A DNA stretch of 55,118 nucleotides from Lachnospiraceae bacterium A4 (GTDB lineage Bacteria; Bacillota; Clostridia; Lachnospirales; Lachnospiraceae): contig KE159529.1 of the NCBI GenBank assembly GCA_000403215.2, positions 155,524 through 210,641 of the forward strand, in the 5' to 3' direction. The notes under the pieces were generated by a model. The model saw nothing but the letters and a program-made list of their open reading frames with translations, searched no databases and was not told where the DNA came from. A program made the position numbers and the translations under genes. Positions 15,480 to 23,546 of the stretch are shown here, piece by piece (position 1 is the first letter of the stretch; every line of letters begins with the position of its first letter).

Positions 15480-15750
15480 ATATAGTGTAAGCAGATAAAA
15501 GGCTTATAATATAGAGAACATATCTGAACTATTCTAATAAATCAGACTCGGTTCCAGAGCAGATTTGGGCAAGTACATTCAATTTGCTCTCAGGAAAGAG
15601 ATGATTCATAAAAAAATATTGAGTTGCTGTAAAGATTAAGAAAAGCGGCAAATCCTTGAATTTAGGACGTTTAGAGATAAGCAGAGGTTTACATAATTGT
15701 AGCTGCTTCTGGTTTTATTTGAAAAAAATAAAAAAATCTCTAAATAGGGC

Positions 15751-15777
15751 TAAAGTTTTTTTGCTATCCTCCGATAT
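15751..15777 (+). promoter_or_regulatory. Sigma-28 promoter of flagellin 3
   Basis: TAAA at 15751-15754, 16-base spacer, CCGATAT at 15771-15777, followed by ATAAAGTGTAAGC as in flagellin 2. Confidence 0.88.
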
Positions 15778-15922
15778 ATAAAGTGTAAGCAAGCAAAACA
15801 CTTACAAAACAACTAAATATGGTAAAGTACAATGCAGCTTCCTTTGGTGAAATGGAAATGGTAAAAATTAAAACAAGGAACTGCGAAAGGTAACAAAGTA
15901 ACAATCGGCGATACGAATCGCC

Positions 15923-15996
15923 CGGGCAAAAGGATTTGTCCGAGGTAAGATTTGCCAGTTGCTTTGGCAAATCTCATACCGTGTAAACACAAGGAG
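15923..15996 (+). promoter_or_regulatory. CsrA-type leader of flagellin 3
   Basis: Hairpin CGGGCAA/TTGTCCG (15923-15942) with loop AAGGAT, a second perfect 10-bp hairpin (15948-15974), then the ACAAGGAGG site at 15989-15997. The structure is the same as in flagellin 2; the only loop difference keeps the GGA. Confidence 0.65.
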
Positions 15997-16021
15997 GTAT
16001 TTATTATGGTAGTACAGCACA
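15950..16021 (+). repeat. Direct repeat: flagellin 3 copy of the leader and 5' coding end
   Basis: Partner of 13719-13790, differing by a few bases. The two copies are in direct orientation about 2.2 kb apart. Confidence 0.8.
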
Positions 16022-17376
16022 ATCTTAGAGCAATGAATTCAAACAGAATGTTGAGCATCACACAGGGAACACTCAACAAGTCAACAGAGAAGTTATCATC
16101 AGGCTACAAAGTAAACAGAGCAGCCGATGATGCAGCAGGTCTCTCAATTTCCGAGAAAATGAGAAAGCAGATCAGAGGACTTACACAGGCATCTCTGAAT
16201 GCTGAAGATGGTATCAGTGCAGTGCAGACAGCAGAAGGTGCATTGACAGAAGTTCATGACATGTTACAGAGAATGAACGAGCTGGCAGTAAAGGCTGCAA
16301 ACGGCACAAACTCTACATCAGACCGTCAGACAATTCAGGACGAGGTTGATCAGCTCCTCACAGAAATCGACCGTGTAGCAGAGACAACCAAGTTCAATGA
16401 GACATATCTGTTAAAGGGTGATGAAGATAAGGTAGCAAAATATCTCAACGCACATGATGCAGGTATCGCAGGAACTTTGACACAGGGCGCTACAAACGCT
16501 ACATTCTCAATGACTCAGTTAAAATTTGGTGATACAATCAAGATTGCAGGCAGAGAGTATCATATCAGTGGTACAGCAGCTCAGCAGCAGAGCATTATCA
16601 CAAATTCCGTTAAGGTTGGTCAGCAGGTAACAATTGATGGTATCATGTATACATGTTCTTCTGTATCAAATGCTGATAAGTTTGAACTTACCAAGGCAGA
16701 TTTGGCAGCTAAGATCAACACTACAAGCCAGATCAGCGTAATGGTTGCAAACGGCAAGACCTACTATGGCTCAGGCATTACAAATGACAAGAATGTTACG
16801 ACAACAACAGGCGCTTATGCTCTGGTTCAGAAAGAACTCGGACTGGCAAGCAGCATCGGTGCAGATGGTTCTACACAGGCATCTGTATCAGCAGGTGTAG
16901 CAGGTACAGGTAATTTTGCAGGCAAGCAGGTATTTGCGATTGACAAGGCGAGCGTACAGATTCGCGAAGCGATCGATTTCAGCCTCCATGTAGGTGCAGA
17001 TGCTGATATGACCAACAAGATCGCAGTGAAGATTGACTCTCTTGATACAAAGGGACTCGGAATCCAAGGTTTGAACGTAAAGGATCCGAATGGTGCAGCA
17101 GCTACATACGCAATCGACGCAATTGCAGACGCAGTAGCAAAGATTTCTGCTCAGCGTTCATTACTCGGTGCAGTACAGAACAGATTAGACCACACAATCA
17201 ACAACTTGGATAACGTTGTAGAGAACACAACAGCAGCAGAGAGCCAGATTCGTGATACAGATATGGCTACAGAGATGGTGAAGTACTCTAATAACAACGT
17301 ACTTGCACAGGCAGGCCAGTCAATGTTAGCACAGTCTAATCAGGCAAATCAGGGTGTACTTAGTCTCTTAGGTTAA
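16006..17376 (+). CDS. hag: Flagellin 3
   Basis: A 456-residue flagellin, closest to flagellin 2: same N-terminal D0/D1 (about 1-139), a related but altered central domain (140-322), FSLHVGADADM near 323, and an identical final stretch ending NQANQGVLSLLG. I start at 16006 after AGGAGG; the in-frame ATG at 15952 lies in the leader hairpin and is rejected. The coding sequence, terminator, promoter and leader are all duplicated relative to flagellin 2, so the unit was copied as promoter-leader-gene-terminator. Ends keep all D0 heptads, so it should polymerise. Confidence 0.96.
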   Translation: MVVQHNLRAMNSNRMLSITQGTLNKSTEKLSSGYKVNRAADDAAGLSISEKMRKQIRGLTQASLNAEDGISAVQTAEGALTEVHDMLQRMNELAVKAANGTNSTSDRQTIQDEVDQLLTEIDRVAETTKFNETYLLKGDEDKVAKYLNAHDAGIAGTLTQGATNATFSMTQLKFGDTIKIAGREYHISGTAAQQQSIITNSVKVGQQVTIDGIMYTCSSVSNADKFELTKADLAAKINTTSQISVMVANGKTYYGSGITNDKNVTTTTGAYALVQKELGLASSIGADGSTQASVSAGVAGTGNFAGKQVFAIDKASVQIREAIDFSLHVGADADMTNKIAVKIDSLDTKGLGIQGLNVKDPNGAAATYAIDAIADAVAKISAQRSLLGAVQNRLDHTINNLDNVVENTTAAESQIRDTDMATEMVKYSNNNVLAQAGQSMLAQSNQANQGVLSLLG

Positions 17377-17453
17377 TTTAATACATAACAAAACGTTTAA
17401 AGATTTAATTTGTGACATATGCTTGAAATTGGTACTTACCATTTCACATAGAC

Positions 17454-17493
17454 AGAAAACTGCCGTGTGTGCTGCGCGGCAGTTTTCTTTTTT
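17454..17493 (+). terminator. Terminator after flagellin 3
   Basis: Stem AGAAAACTGCCG (17454-17465) with CGGCAGTTTTCT (17477-17488), then T-run. Preceded by GGTACTTACCATTTCACATA, as after flagellin 2. Confidence 0.87.
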
Positions 17494-17575
17494 GTGTGTA
17501 AAAAAATAATAATGCAGCTAAATTGTGTCAATTTATCAAAATAAAGAAAAAACTCAAAAAGTTTTCTGACAACTA

Positions 17576-17602
17576 TAAAGTATTTAAAAGATTCACCGAT
17601 AT
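17576..17602 (+). promoter_or_regulatory. Sigma-28 promoter of flagellin 4
   Basis: TAAA at 17576-17579, 16-base spacer, CCGATAT at 17596-17602, then ATATAGTGTAAA. Leader of about 210 bases. Confidence 0.88.
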
Positions 17603-17746
17603 ATATAGTGTAAATGAGAGAAATGAATGACAACTCATTTACACATGAAAACCGGTAAAGACTTTCAGGTTGATGCCGATATGGAATCTAAAGAAATTTC
17701 CGGGGAATATAAAATTAAATAAGGTTAATATTAGATGTAACATTTG

Positions 17747-17812
17747 GTGGGCGAAAGGAGTCGCCTATGACCGTTGCAAGGTGAGGAGTCGCCGCGCAAC
17801 AATTACAAGGAG
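17747..17812 (+). promoter_or_regulatory. CsrA-type leader of flagellin 4
   Basis: Hairpin 17747-17768 has stem GGCGA/TCGCC with loop AAGGAG. Hairpin 17773-17800 has outer stem GTTGC/GCAAC and inner stem GGTGA/TCGCC with apical loop GGAG. The Shine-Dalgarno ACAAGGAGG follows. The primary sequence differs from flagellins 2-3 but the GGA-in-loop design is kept. Confidence 0.65.
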
Positions 17813-17820
17813 GTAATTTT

Positions 17821-19275
17821 ATGGTAGTACAGCACAATCTTAGAGCAATGAACGCAAACAGAATGTTAGGAATCACAAATAGTGGATTATCGAAGTCTTC
17901 AGAGAAGCTTTCTTCAGGATATAAAGTTAACCGTGCAGCAGACGACGCAGCAGGACTCTCTATTTCAGAGAAGATGAGAAAGCAGATCAGAGGTCTCACA
18001 CAGGCTTCTGTAAATGCTGAGGATGGCATCAGTGCAGTTCAGACAGCAGAAGGTGCTTTGACAGAAGTACATGATATGTTACAGAGAATGAACGAGCTTG
18101 CAGTTAAGGCAGCAAACGGAACAAATTCCGTTTCAGACCGTCAGACAATACAGGATGAGGTTGACCAGCTTTTAACTGAAATTGATAGAGTAGCAGAGAC
18201 AACCAAGTTCAACGAACTTTACTTGTTAAAGGGTCAGGCAGAGAAAATTGATGTATATTTATCTGCAAAAGACGCCGGTCTCAAGGGAACACTCATGAAT
18301 GGTGCAACATCTGCAACATTTATGATGGATGAGTTAAAGTTTGGCGACAAGATCACAATTGCAGGCAAGGTGTATTCGATTGGTATACCGGCAGAAGCAG
18401 GCGTTTCAGCAGCTTCAATTGCAATCGCAGGCGCAAAAGCAGGCGAGTTGATCACAATTGACGGTGTACAGTATACAGTGACAGATGGCATCGAGAACGA
18501 GGATAAGAATCTTCTGAGTATTTCACATATTCAGGGAAGAATCTCCGTTCAGAGCAAGATTCTGTATAATGGAACAACATATAATGTCATGAAAGACGAA
18601 GATGGCAATGGTATCGCTGATACCGATGCAGCGATTGTCACATCTTTTAGAGCATATCAGATGATTCAGCGTGAGCTGGAGCTCGCAAATAGTGTAGGTG
18701 CAAACAAGAGCAGCGCAAGCGTTTTGTCAGTACAGATGAAAGCGACTGCAACCGTTGCATCAACGAAAGTGAACACGACGGGCGGCGCGGCTGGTGCTTC
18801 GCAGGTGACAACCGTGACAAAAGCGGTATTTACGATTGCAGTAAAGGGTCTTTCAGAAGTCAGAGAAGAGTTAAATTTCAGCCTTCATGTAGGTGCTGAT
18901 GCAGATATGACAAACAAGATTGGTGTATCTATTGATGCGCTGGATACCAAGGGATTAGGCATCTATGGTCTAAATGTAAAGGACGATTCAGGATCAGCAG
19001 CGACATATGCAATTGATGCAATTGCAGATGCAGTAGCACATGTTTCTGCACAGAGATCACTTCTCGGTGCAGTCCAGAACAGATTAGAGCATACCATTAA
19101 CAACTTGGATAACGTTGTAGAGAATACGACAGCAGCAGAGAGCACAATTCGTGATACGGATATGGCTACAGAGATGGTTAAGTTTTCAAATTCAAACATT
19201 CTTGCACAGGCAGGCCAGTCAATGCTGGCACAGTCTAATCAGGCAAATCAGGGTGTACTTAGCTTATTGCAGTAG
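17821..19275 (+). CDS. hag: Flagellin 4
   Basis: A 484-residue flagellin. The N-terminal D0/D1 (about 1-139) and the C-terminal D1/D0 (from FSLHVGADADMTNKI near 352) match its neighbours, but the centre (140-350) is clearly different from flagellins 1-3, with a Val/Ala/Thr-rich segment near 300-335. It ends NQANQGVLSLLQ. ATG follows AAGGAGG by eight bases. The QRMNELAV and EIDRV segments of the TLR5 site are kept. The combination of conserved ends and a divergent middle suggests it gives the filament a different surface, either mixed into one filament or used in turn. Confidence 0.95.
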   Translation: MVVQHNLRAMNANRMLGITNSGLSKSSEKLSSGYKVNRAADDAAGLSISEKMRKQIRGLTQASVNAEDGISAVQTAEGALTEVHDMLQRMNELAVKAANGTNSVSDRQTIQDEVDQLLTEIDRVAETTKFNELYLLKGQAEKIDVYLSAKDAGLKGTLMNGATSATFMMDELKFGDKITIAGKVYSIGIPAEAGVSAASIAIAGAKAGELITIDGVQYTVTDGIENEDKNLLSISHIQGRISVQSKILYNGTTYNVMKDEDGNGIADTDAAIVTSFRAYQMIQRELELANSVGANKSSASVLSVQMKATATVASTKVNTTGGAAGASQVTTVTKAVFTIAVKGLSEVREELNFSLHVGADADMTNKIGVSIDALDTKGLGIYGLNVKDDSGSAATYAIDAIADAVAHVSAQRSLLGAVQNRLEHTINNLDNVVENTTAAESTIRDTDMATEMVKFSNSNILAQAGQSMLAQSNQANQGVLSLLQ

Positions 19276-19317
19276 TCACAGATTCCGAAGGAGTGACAGT
19301 TCAATCTACCATGATAG

Positions 19318-19349
19318 AGGGATTCCCGATGTATCGGGAGTCCCTTTTA
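19318..19349 (+). terminator. Terminator after flagellin 4
   Basis: Stem AGGGATTCCCGA (19318-19329) with TCGGGAGTCCCT (19334-19345), one T-G pair, followed by TTTT. Confidence 0.8.
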
Positions 19350-19352
19350 GCG

Positions 19353-19381
19353 TTGATATGATTTGACAAATGTGGTATACT
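19353..19381 (+). promoter_or_regulatory. Sigma-A promoter of the membrane glycosyltransferase gene
   Basis: TTGATA at 19353-19358, 17-base spacer, TATACT at 19376-19381. It sits directly after the flagellin 4 terminator. Confidence 0.7.
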
Positions 19382-19413
19382 ACTTTTATTGCAAAAAAGG
19401 AGTGCATTTGTCA

Positions 19414-20799
19414 ATGACAATCATAAGTAAAACAAAATCAACAATAATACTGGCATTTATAATAGGAAGCTTTACAATGCTGTACTGCTCCCTGATCTTG
19501 AATCAAAATATCTGGACGGACGAAGCGTTCACGATTGAACTCACCCGCCAGAATGGTCTGCTGGAGATCATACGCCAAACGGCAATCGACGTACATCCGC
19601 CCCTGTATTATTTGATTGTAAAAATTTTTATCTCTTTGTTCGGTTCTTCTTTTCAAGTATATAAATTGGTAAGTATCCTCCCGATGCTGCTTACGATGCT
19701 GCTGTCTATGACCCATATTAGACCGTGGTTTGGCGCGGCACGCGCCGTTCTGTTTCTCATTTTCCTAAATGCCATTCCCTGTGTGATGGAATACAGTGTC
19801 CAGATCAGAATGTACAGTTGGTGCATTTTTTTCATAACGCTTGCAGGGCTGTCCACCTATGGCGTCTATACGCAGGGGACGTTTCGGCAGTACTGTATTT
19901 TGACGCTGGCTGCGCTGTGCGCCTGCTATACGCACAATTTTGCAATGATTAGCGCGGTGTTCCTCTATATACTGCTGGGAATTGCGCTCATTTTCCAGAA
20001 AAAAACAGTTCCTGTCCGCTGGCTGCTGTCAGGGGCGGTTGTCAGCGCTGGCTTTCTTCCATGGCTGCCGGTTTTGCTGCGCCAGACGGGAAGCCGCGTT
20101 GGGAATTACTGGATAGAGCCAGTGACCATGAAAACAATATTCGGGTATTTCAGTGATTTATTCGGTTCGAGGCTGCCCTACACGGCAGTGATGTTTGGCA
20201 TTCTTCTGATTCTGGCGGTTTTCTTTTTCAAGGATACCCGCAGGGAGGAACGCTTCGTGGCGCTGCTTGCGATTGTGCCGCTTCTGACTGTCTTGACGGG
20301 CATACTGGTATCGGTTCTGATCACACCGTTTTTTATTGCGCGCTATCTGCTCCCCTGTATGGGACTGATTGCCTTGTTTCTTGCCGTCAGCTTTGGCGGG
20401 GCACTGCAAAGACGGGCTTCTTTTATGCTGTTAAGTGCGTTTTTGGCTGTGATGGCTGCCAACGCGTATTATACAAATTTTCTTTTGGAATACGACAGCA
20501 CGCACACCAGTGAGCTTCTCCGCTATCTGGAGGCGGCTATGGAGGAAGATGATCTTATTTTATATAATCATCAAGAATATGGGTTCATCTATGAATGTTA
20601 TTTTGATTCAGAAAAACTGTGCTTTTTGGACGATATGGATTTTGAGGCGGCGTATCACCAGATTTGGTATTTCGATAGCTGTGTGAGTCCATGGCTTCCA
20701 GATGATGTGCTGCAAGAACATGGGCTTGCCAAAGAATACATTGCGACGCTTGGCATTGAACAGAATGATTTCATATTATATAGGATTTACAGAAAATAA
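19414..20799 (+). CDS. Polytopic membrane glycosyltransferase, GT39/GT83-like (GT-C fold)
   Basis: About 461 residues with some ten membrane helices. The first extracellular loop has NIWTDEAFTIELTRQNG followed by VHPPLYYLIVKIF: the acidic D-E pair and HPPLY segment of dolichol- or undecaprenyl-phosphate-sugar dependent transferases. Such enzymes move a sugar from a lipid carrier to a glycan or protein on the outer face of the membrane. A soluble C-terminal tail (about 365-461) is rich in Asp/Glu and aromatics. Start: an ATG at 19414 lies 11 bases from AAGGAG; a TTG at 19408, five bases from it, is an equally good choice (two residues longer). The next gene is 20 bases downstream. Acceptor unknown; a flagellar glycan or a cell-wall polymer are both possible. 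Confidence 0.78.
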   Translation: MTIISKTKSTIILAFIIGSFTMLYCSLILNQNIWTDEAFTIELTRQNGLLEIIRQTAIDVHPPLYYLIVKIFISLFGSSFQVYKLVSILPMLLTMLLSMTHIRPWFGAARAVLFLIFLNAIPCVMEYSVQIRMYSWCIFFITLAGLSTYGVYTQGTFRQYCILTLAALCACYTHNFAMISAVFLYILLGIALIFQKKTVPVRWLLSGAVVSAGFLPWLPVLLRQTGSRVGNYWIEPVTMKTIFGYFSDLFGSRLPYTAVMFGILLILAVFFFKDTRREERFVALLAIVPLLTVLTGILVSVLITPFFIARYLLPCMGLIALFLAVSFGGALQRRASFMLLSAFLAVMAANAYYTNFLLEYDSTHTSELLRYLEAAMEEDDLILYNHQEYGFIYECYFDSEKLCFLDDMDFEAAYHQIWYFDSCVSPWLPDDVLQEHGLAKEYIATLGIEQNDFILYRIYRK

Positions 20800-20819
20800 A
20801 TGAAGAAAGAAGGTATCCT

Positions 20820-21449
20820 GTGAAAAAAATCTATTGTTCCGCGGCAGTGCTTAGCGCAGCCGCCATCTTGATATTTCTGTATCTGGCACCGCAGAGGATA
20901 CGGACGAGTATCGTGTCTGAAAACAAGGTTTCATATGAGCAGCCTGTGCCCAGCGTTGCGCATGGATTCATCTTGTCGCAGCAGTTTGTTCCCCGGTATG
21001 AACAGCTTGAAAGGATTGAAGTGTATATCAATGCCCTGTCGTGCAGCAGAGAAGAAGGATATCTTGATATCAGAATAACGGACAGCAGCGCAGAGGTGCT
21101 GTACGAGAACCAGCTTCCGCTGGCAGCGCTGCCGGAATACGGAATGACCCCAGTCGTAAAGGAGGTCCGTCTGGCTGCAGGAAACACCTACAAGCTTTCG
21201 ATTGAAGCGGTGGACACGCTTGACGACGGTCCGGCAATTTCGTTTTTTCCAAATGAGATTGCTGCAAACGAGGAGGAGAGCGGCGGCGGTTTAACCTATG
21301 CAGGGCAGCGCCTTGAAAATGCTGTCCTGCGGGCGTCTTTTTGCTACAGTGTGCCGCTCCCGCCGGTAAATTATCTGGCGTATTGCCTTTTTATTGTCTT
21401 TTTAATATTTTTATGCGCAGAACGTTTGTTTTTGCATCTTAAAAAATAA
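20820..21449 (+). CDS. Bitopic membrane protein with extracellular beta-rich domain, unknown
   Basis: A 209-residue protein starting at GTG 20820 behind AGAAGGT, 20 bases after the GT-C gene and probably co-transcribed. It has one membrane helix at about residues 8-24 and another at about 181-202, with a beta-rich region between (short Val/Ile/Thr strands around EVYINALSCSREEGYLDIRI and YKLSIEAVDTL). I do not recognise the family. The topology, with an exposed domain held at both ends, suggests an accessory of the upstream transferase. Its 3' end overlaps the convergent minus-strand GT-C gene by 11 bases. Confidence 0.75.
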   Translation: MKKIYCSAAVLSAAAILIFLYLAPQRIRTSIVSENKVSYEQPVPSVAHGFILSQQFVPRYEQLERIEVYINALSCSREEGYLDIRITDSSAEVLYENQLPLAALPEYGMTPVVKEVRLAAGNTYKLSIEAVDTLDDGPAISFFPNEIAANEEESGGGLTYAGQRLENAVLRASFCYSVPLPPVNYLAYCLFIVFLIFLCAERLFLHLKK

Positions 21450-22575
21450 AGTAGCATTCACCGGCAAACCACATATAGTACATGAGACCTGTCACAAGAA
21501 TGCAGGTGTTCATAACCACATTTTTTGCCAGCGGCCTGTTCCGAAGGAGCATATACAGCGCGAGATAGACCGCAAAATTTCCCATAATATACCGTGCGGT
21601 CGCGATGGCATCTGTCCGCAGTGAAATTCCTACTGCAAGAATGCCAAAGATTGCTGCCGCAAATTCTTTTTTGTAACACAGGTAAGCAAAGAGCAGAATG
21701 CCAAATACCGCATAGAGCGCCCAGTACTGCGAGGAAGTGCCGCTCCCGGAATCCAGCAGATTGTAAAATAAAGTGCGCAGCACGCCATGATAGGAGTTAT
21801 GCCAAGCGACTTGGATATGGGCGCTCGCCCACACGTCGCCTACAAGCCGGTACAGATAATAAAAGTAGCCGAATATGCCGAGAGGACAGAGGAGCAGTTC
21901 GAGCAGCCTGAGCGGGCTGGTAAAAATGCCCTTGACAAAGCCTGCCAGCTTGGACAGGCTAAAATGCCAGCCATAGTCTGCTTCATACATATATAATAGA
22001 AGCGAAAAAACGAGAAAGACGCCGGCAATTCTTGTGAAGGCGGCAAAAAACGCAGCCACGGCAGCCGGCAGAAAACGCTTCTGGCAGCAAAAATAAAAGA
22101 AAAATGCCGTAAACATCAAAAACATCGCTTCGGTATAGGTCATGGAAAAATAAATTGTGTGCGGGGCAAAAAAGATCAAAAATGCGATCAAGTATCCTTC
22201 GTCCTTGGGGTATTTGATGCGCACTGCCGCGACAGCGGTGTACCCGGCAATGAGTGTGCACAGATTTGACACCAGAATGCCAATCTGATTTGTCGTAAAT
22301 CTGTCTGGCAGAAAGGCTTTCACAAACCGCAGCACCATCGGATAAAAAGGATAAAACGCGTAGTTGGCATACCCTGTGACACTGTTTGGCACCGACTGGT
22401 AGCCGTGTTCTGCGATATCCACATACCAGAGCGCATCAAATTGATAGAGCAAATCCCACGTCTTGACATACCCCTGTGTGATATAATTGTAGACACAAGC
22501 TGCAAATGTCAGCAGCAGCCGTGACAGAATAAATAATAAAAGCACATAAAATGCAGTCTGAACCGTCTTTTTCAT
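21439..22575 (-). CDS. Integral membrane mannosyltransferase-like protein (PIG-V/GT76-like, GT-C fold)
   Basis: About 378 residues with roughly nine to ten membrane helices. After the first helix there is WDLLYQFDALWYVDIAEHGY, the FDxxWYxxIAxxGY pattern of PIG-V-like GT-C transferases with the catalytic Asp. FYPFYPMVLR and TYTEAMFLMF are further family-like segments. It would use a lipid-linked sugar on the outside of the membrane. I start at the ATG at 22575 (MKKTVQTAFYVLLL), 7 bases after a G-run; in-frame ATGs at 22605 and 22647 are possible, but the longer one would overlap the small upstream gene. Transcribed opposite to the other glycosyltransferases, from a promoter at 22812-22840. Confidence 0.78.
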   Translation of the reverse strand: MKKTVQTAFYVLLLFILSRLLLTFAACVYNYITQGYVKTWDLLYQFDALWYVDIAEHGYQSVPNSVTGYANYAFYPFYPMVLRFVKAFLPDRFTTNQIGILVSNLCTLIAGYTAVAAVRIKYPKDEGYLIAFLIFFAPHTIYFSMTYTEAMFLMFTAFFFYFCCQKRFLPAAVAAFFAAFTRIAGVFLVFSLLLYMYEADYGWHFSLSKLAGFVKGIFTSPLRLLELLLCPLGIFGYFYYLYRLVGDVWASAHIQVAWHNSYHGVLRTLFYNLLDSGSGTSSQYWALYAVFGILLFAYLCYKKEFAAAIFGILAVGISLRTDAIATARYIMGNFAVYLALYMLLRNRPLAKNVVMNTCILVTGLMYYMWFAGECYFIF

Positions 22576-22615
22576 ACAGGCGCCCCCATTCTCTCGTCTA
22601 ATCATATGCAGGCCG

Positions 22616-22768
22616 TTACTGCGGCCATGCCGAAATCGTATGGTCAATATAATAGGCGCGGTACTCGTCTGATACTTGCGGGTAAAATCCTAAAATAAGC
22701 ACATAGAGATAAAAGGCAATGAGCATCAGGCAGGGTATGTACAACAAAAACTTTCCAACTGTTTTCAT
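22616..22768 (-). CDS. Small single-pass membrane protein, 50 residues
   Basis: A 50-codon frame from ATG 22768 to TAA, behind AGAAGGG at a normal distance. It reads MKTVGKFLLYIPCLMLIAFY at the start: one hydrophobic helix (about 8-29) and then a short polar tail ending SAWPQ. It follows a good minus-strand promoter and is about 40 bases from the GT-C start, so the two should be one operon. Function unknown. The layout of a helix plus short tail next to a GT-C enzyme matches small accessory membrane subunits, but this is a guess. Confidence 0.65.
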   Translation of the reverse strand: MKTVGKFLLYIPCLMLIAFYLYVLILGFYPQVSDEYRAYYIDHTISAWPQ

Positions 22769-22811
22769 AGAAATCCCTTCTTTTTTATAAATTCATAAAA
22801 TTTTTATGCAA

Positions 22812-22840
22812 ACTTTAGCACAGGCATATTTGGTTGTCAA
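22812..22840 (-). promoter_or_regulatory. Sigma-A promoter of the small membrane protein-GT-C operon
   Basis: On the minus strand TTGACA (22840-22835), a 17-base spacer, and TAAAGT (22817-22812), 44 bases before the ATG at 22768. Confidence 0.75.
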
Positions 22841-22963
22841 GGCAGCAGCGGCGTTCTTCATAAAAAATTAATCATTGTCCTCAAAAGAGAAGGTTGAGCG
22901 AAGTTTGGTAGAAAAGATGGTTGTATTTTACGGCAATTTCATATAAAATATAATCATACCCAT

Positions 22964-22990
22964 TAATTTTTCAAATTGAAGTGACGATAT
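22964..22990 (+). promoter_or_regulatory. Sigma-28-like promoter of flaG-fliD
   Basis: TAAT at 22964-22967, 16-base spacer, ACGATAT at 22984-22990. One mismatch in each element from the flagellin promoters, so likely weaker. Leader of about 85 bases before flaG. Confidence 0.62.
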
Positions 22991-23081
22991 AATAATTGAA
23001 AAGATTGATTGTAGTCTAAGAAGTTGCGTATGCGGAAGGCTGCATGAGATTATGCACATGCATGACATGGAGGTGATTAGC

Positions 23082-23507
23082 ATGTATATAGAGGCTTTAA
23101 CAAATACATATACTCAGCCAGTCAATCAGGCAGCAAATCAGCGGGTGGAGACGCCTAAGACTGCTGAGACAAGCAAAGCAGAATCCACGGATGGAGGCGT
23201 AAATGTTTCGATTGCAAAGGAAGCAGATGAATCGGTAACATTGTCAATTATGGCGGATGAGCGTCTGGTTGACGAACAGAAAAATGTCGATATGGATAGA
23301 CTGAAGAAAGTTATGGAACAAGTTACCTCAGGGTGGCCGCATTCCGCAGCGAAATTTGGAATCCATGAGAAAACGAACCGCATAACCATCAAACTTGTGG
23401 ATAAGGACACACAGAAAGTAATCAAGGAAATCCCACCCGAAAGAACCCTTGATCTGCTGGCAAAGAGAATGGAGCTTGCGGGCGTTATGGTCGATGCGAA
23501 ACTATAA
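23082..23507 (+). CDS. flaG: FlaG family protein
   Basis: A 141-residue FlaG. The first 50 residues are a low-complexity Thr/Ala/Glu segment; the conserved half (about 75-141) contains FGIHEKTNRITIKLVDKDTQ and KVIKEIPPERTLDLLAKRME, the pattern seen in FlaG proteins. FlaG occurs next to fliD and affects filament length in several bacteria; its mechanism is unclear. I use the ATG at 23082 with GGAGGTGA at a proper distance; the ATG at 23052 and the one at 23064 are upstream and lack such a site. fliD follows 39 bases later. Confidence 0.88.
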   Translation: MYIEALTNTYTQPVNQAANQRVETPKTAETSKAESTDGGVNVSIAKEADESVTLSIMADERLVDEQKNVDMDRLKKVMEQVTSGWPHSAAKFGIHEKTNRITIKLVDKDTQKVIKEIPPERTLDLLAKRMELAGVMVDAKL

Positions 23508-23546
23508 ATACAGCAATACCAGCAAAAATTAATGGGAGGGACCACA

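Larger units (their letters stand above)
15158..16005. other. Flagellin 2-3 intergenic region with terminator, orphan promoter and flagellin 3 leader
   Basis: 848 bases with no gene I can support. Contents: terminator 15259-15303; an orphan sigma-28 promoter 15453-15479; about 270 AT-rich bases without a ribosome binding site plus ORF; the flagellin 3 promoter 15751-15777; and its hairpin leader 15923-15996. Confidence 0.7.
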
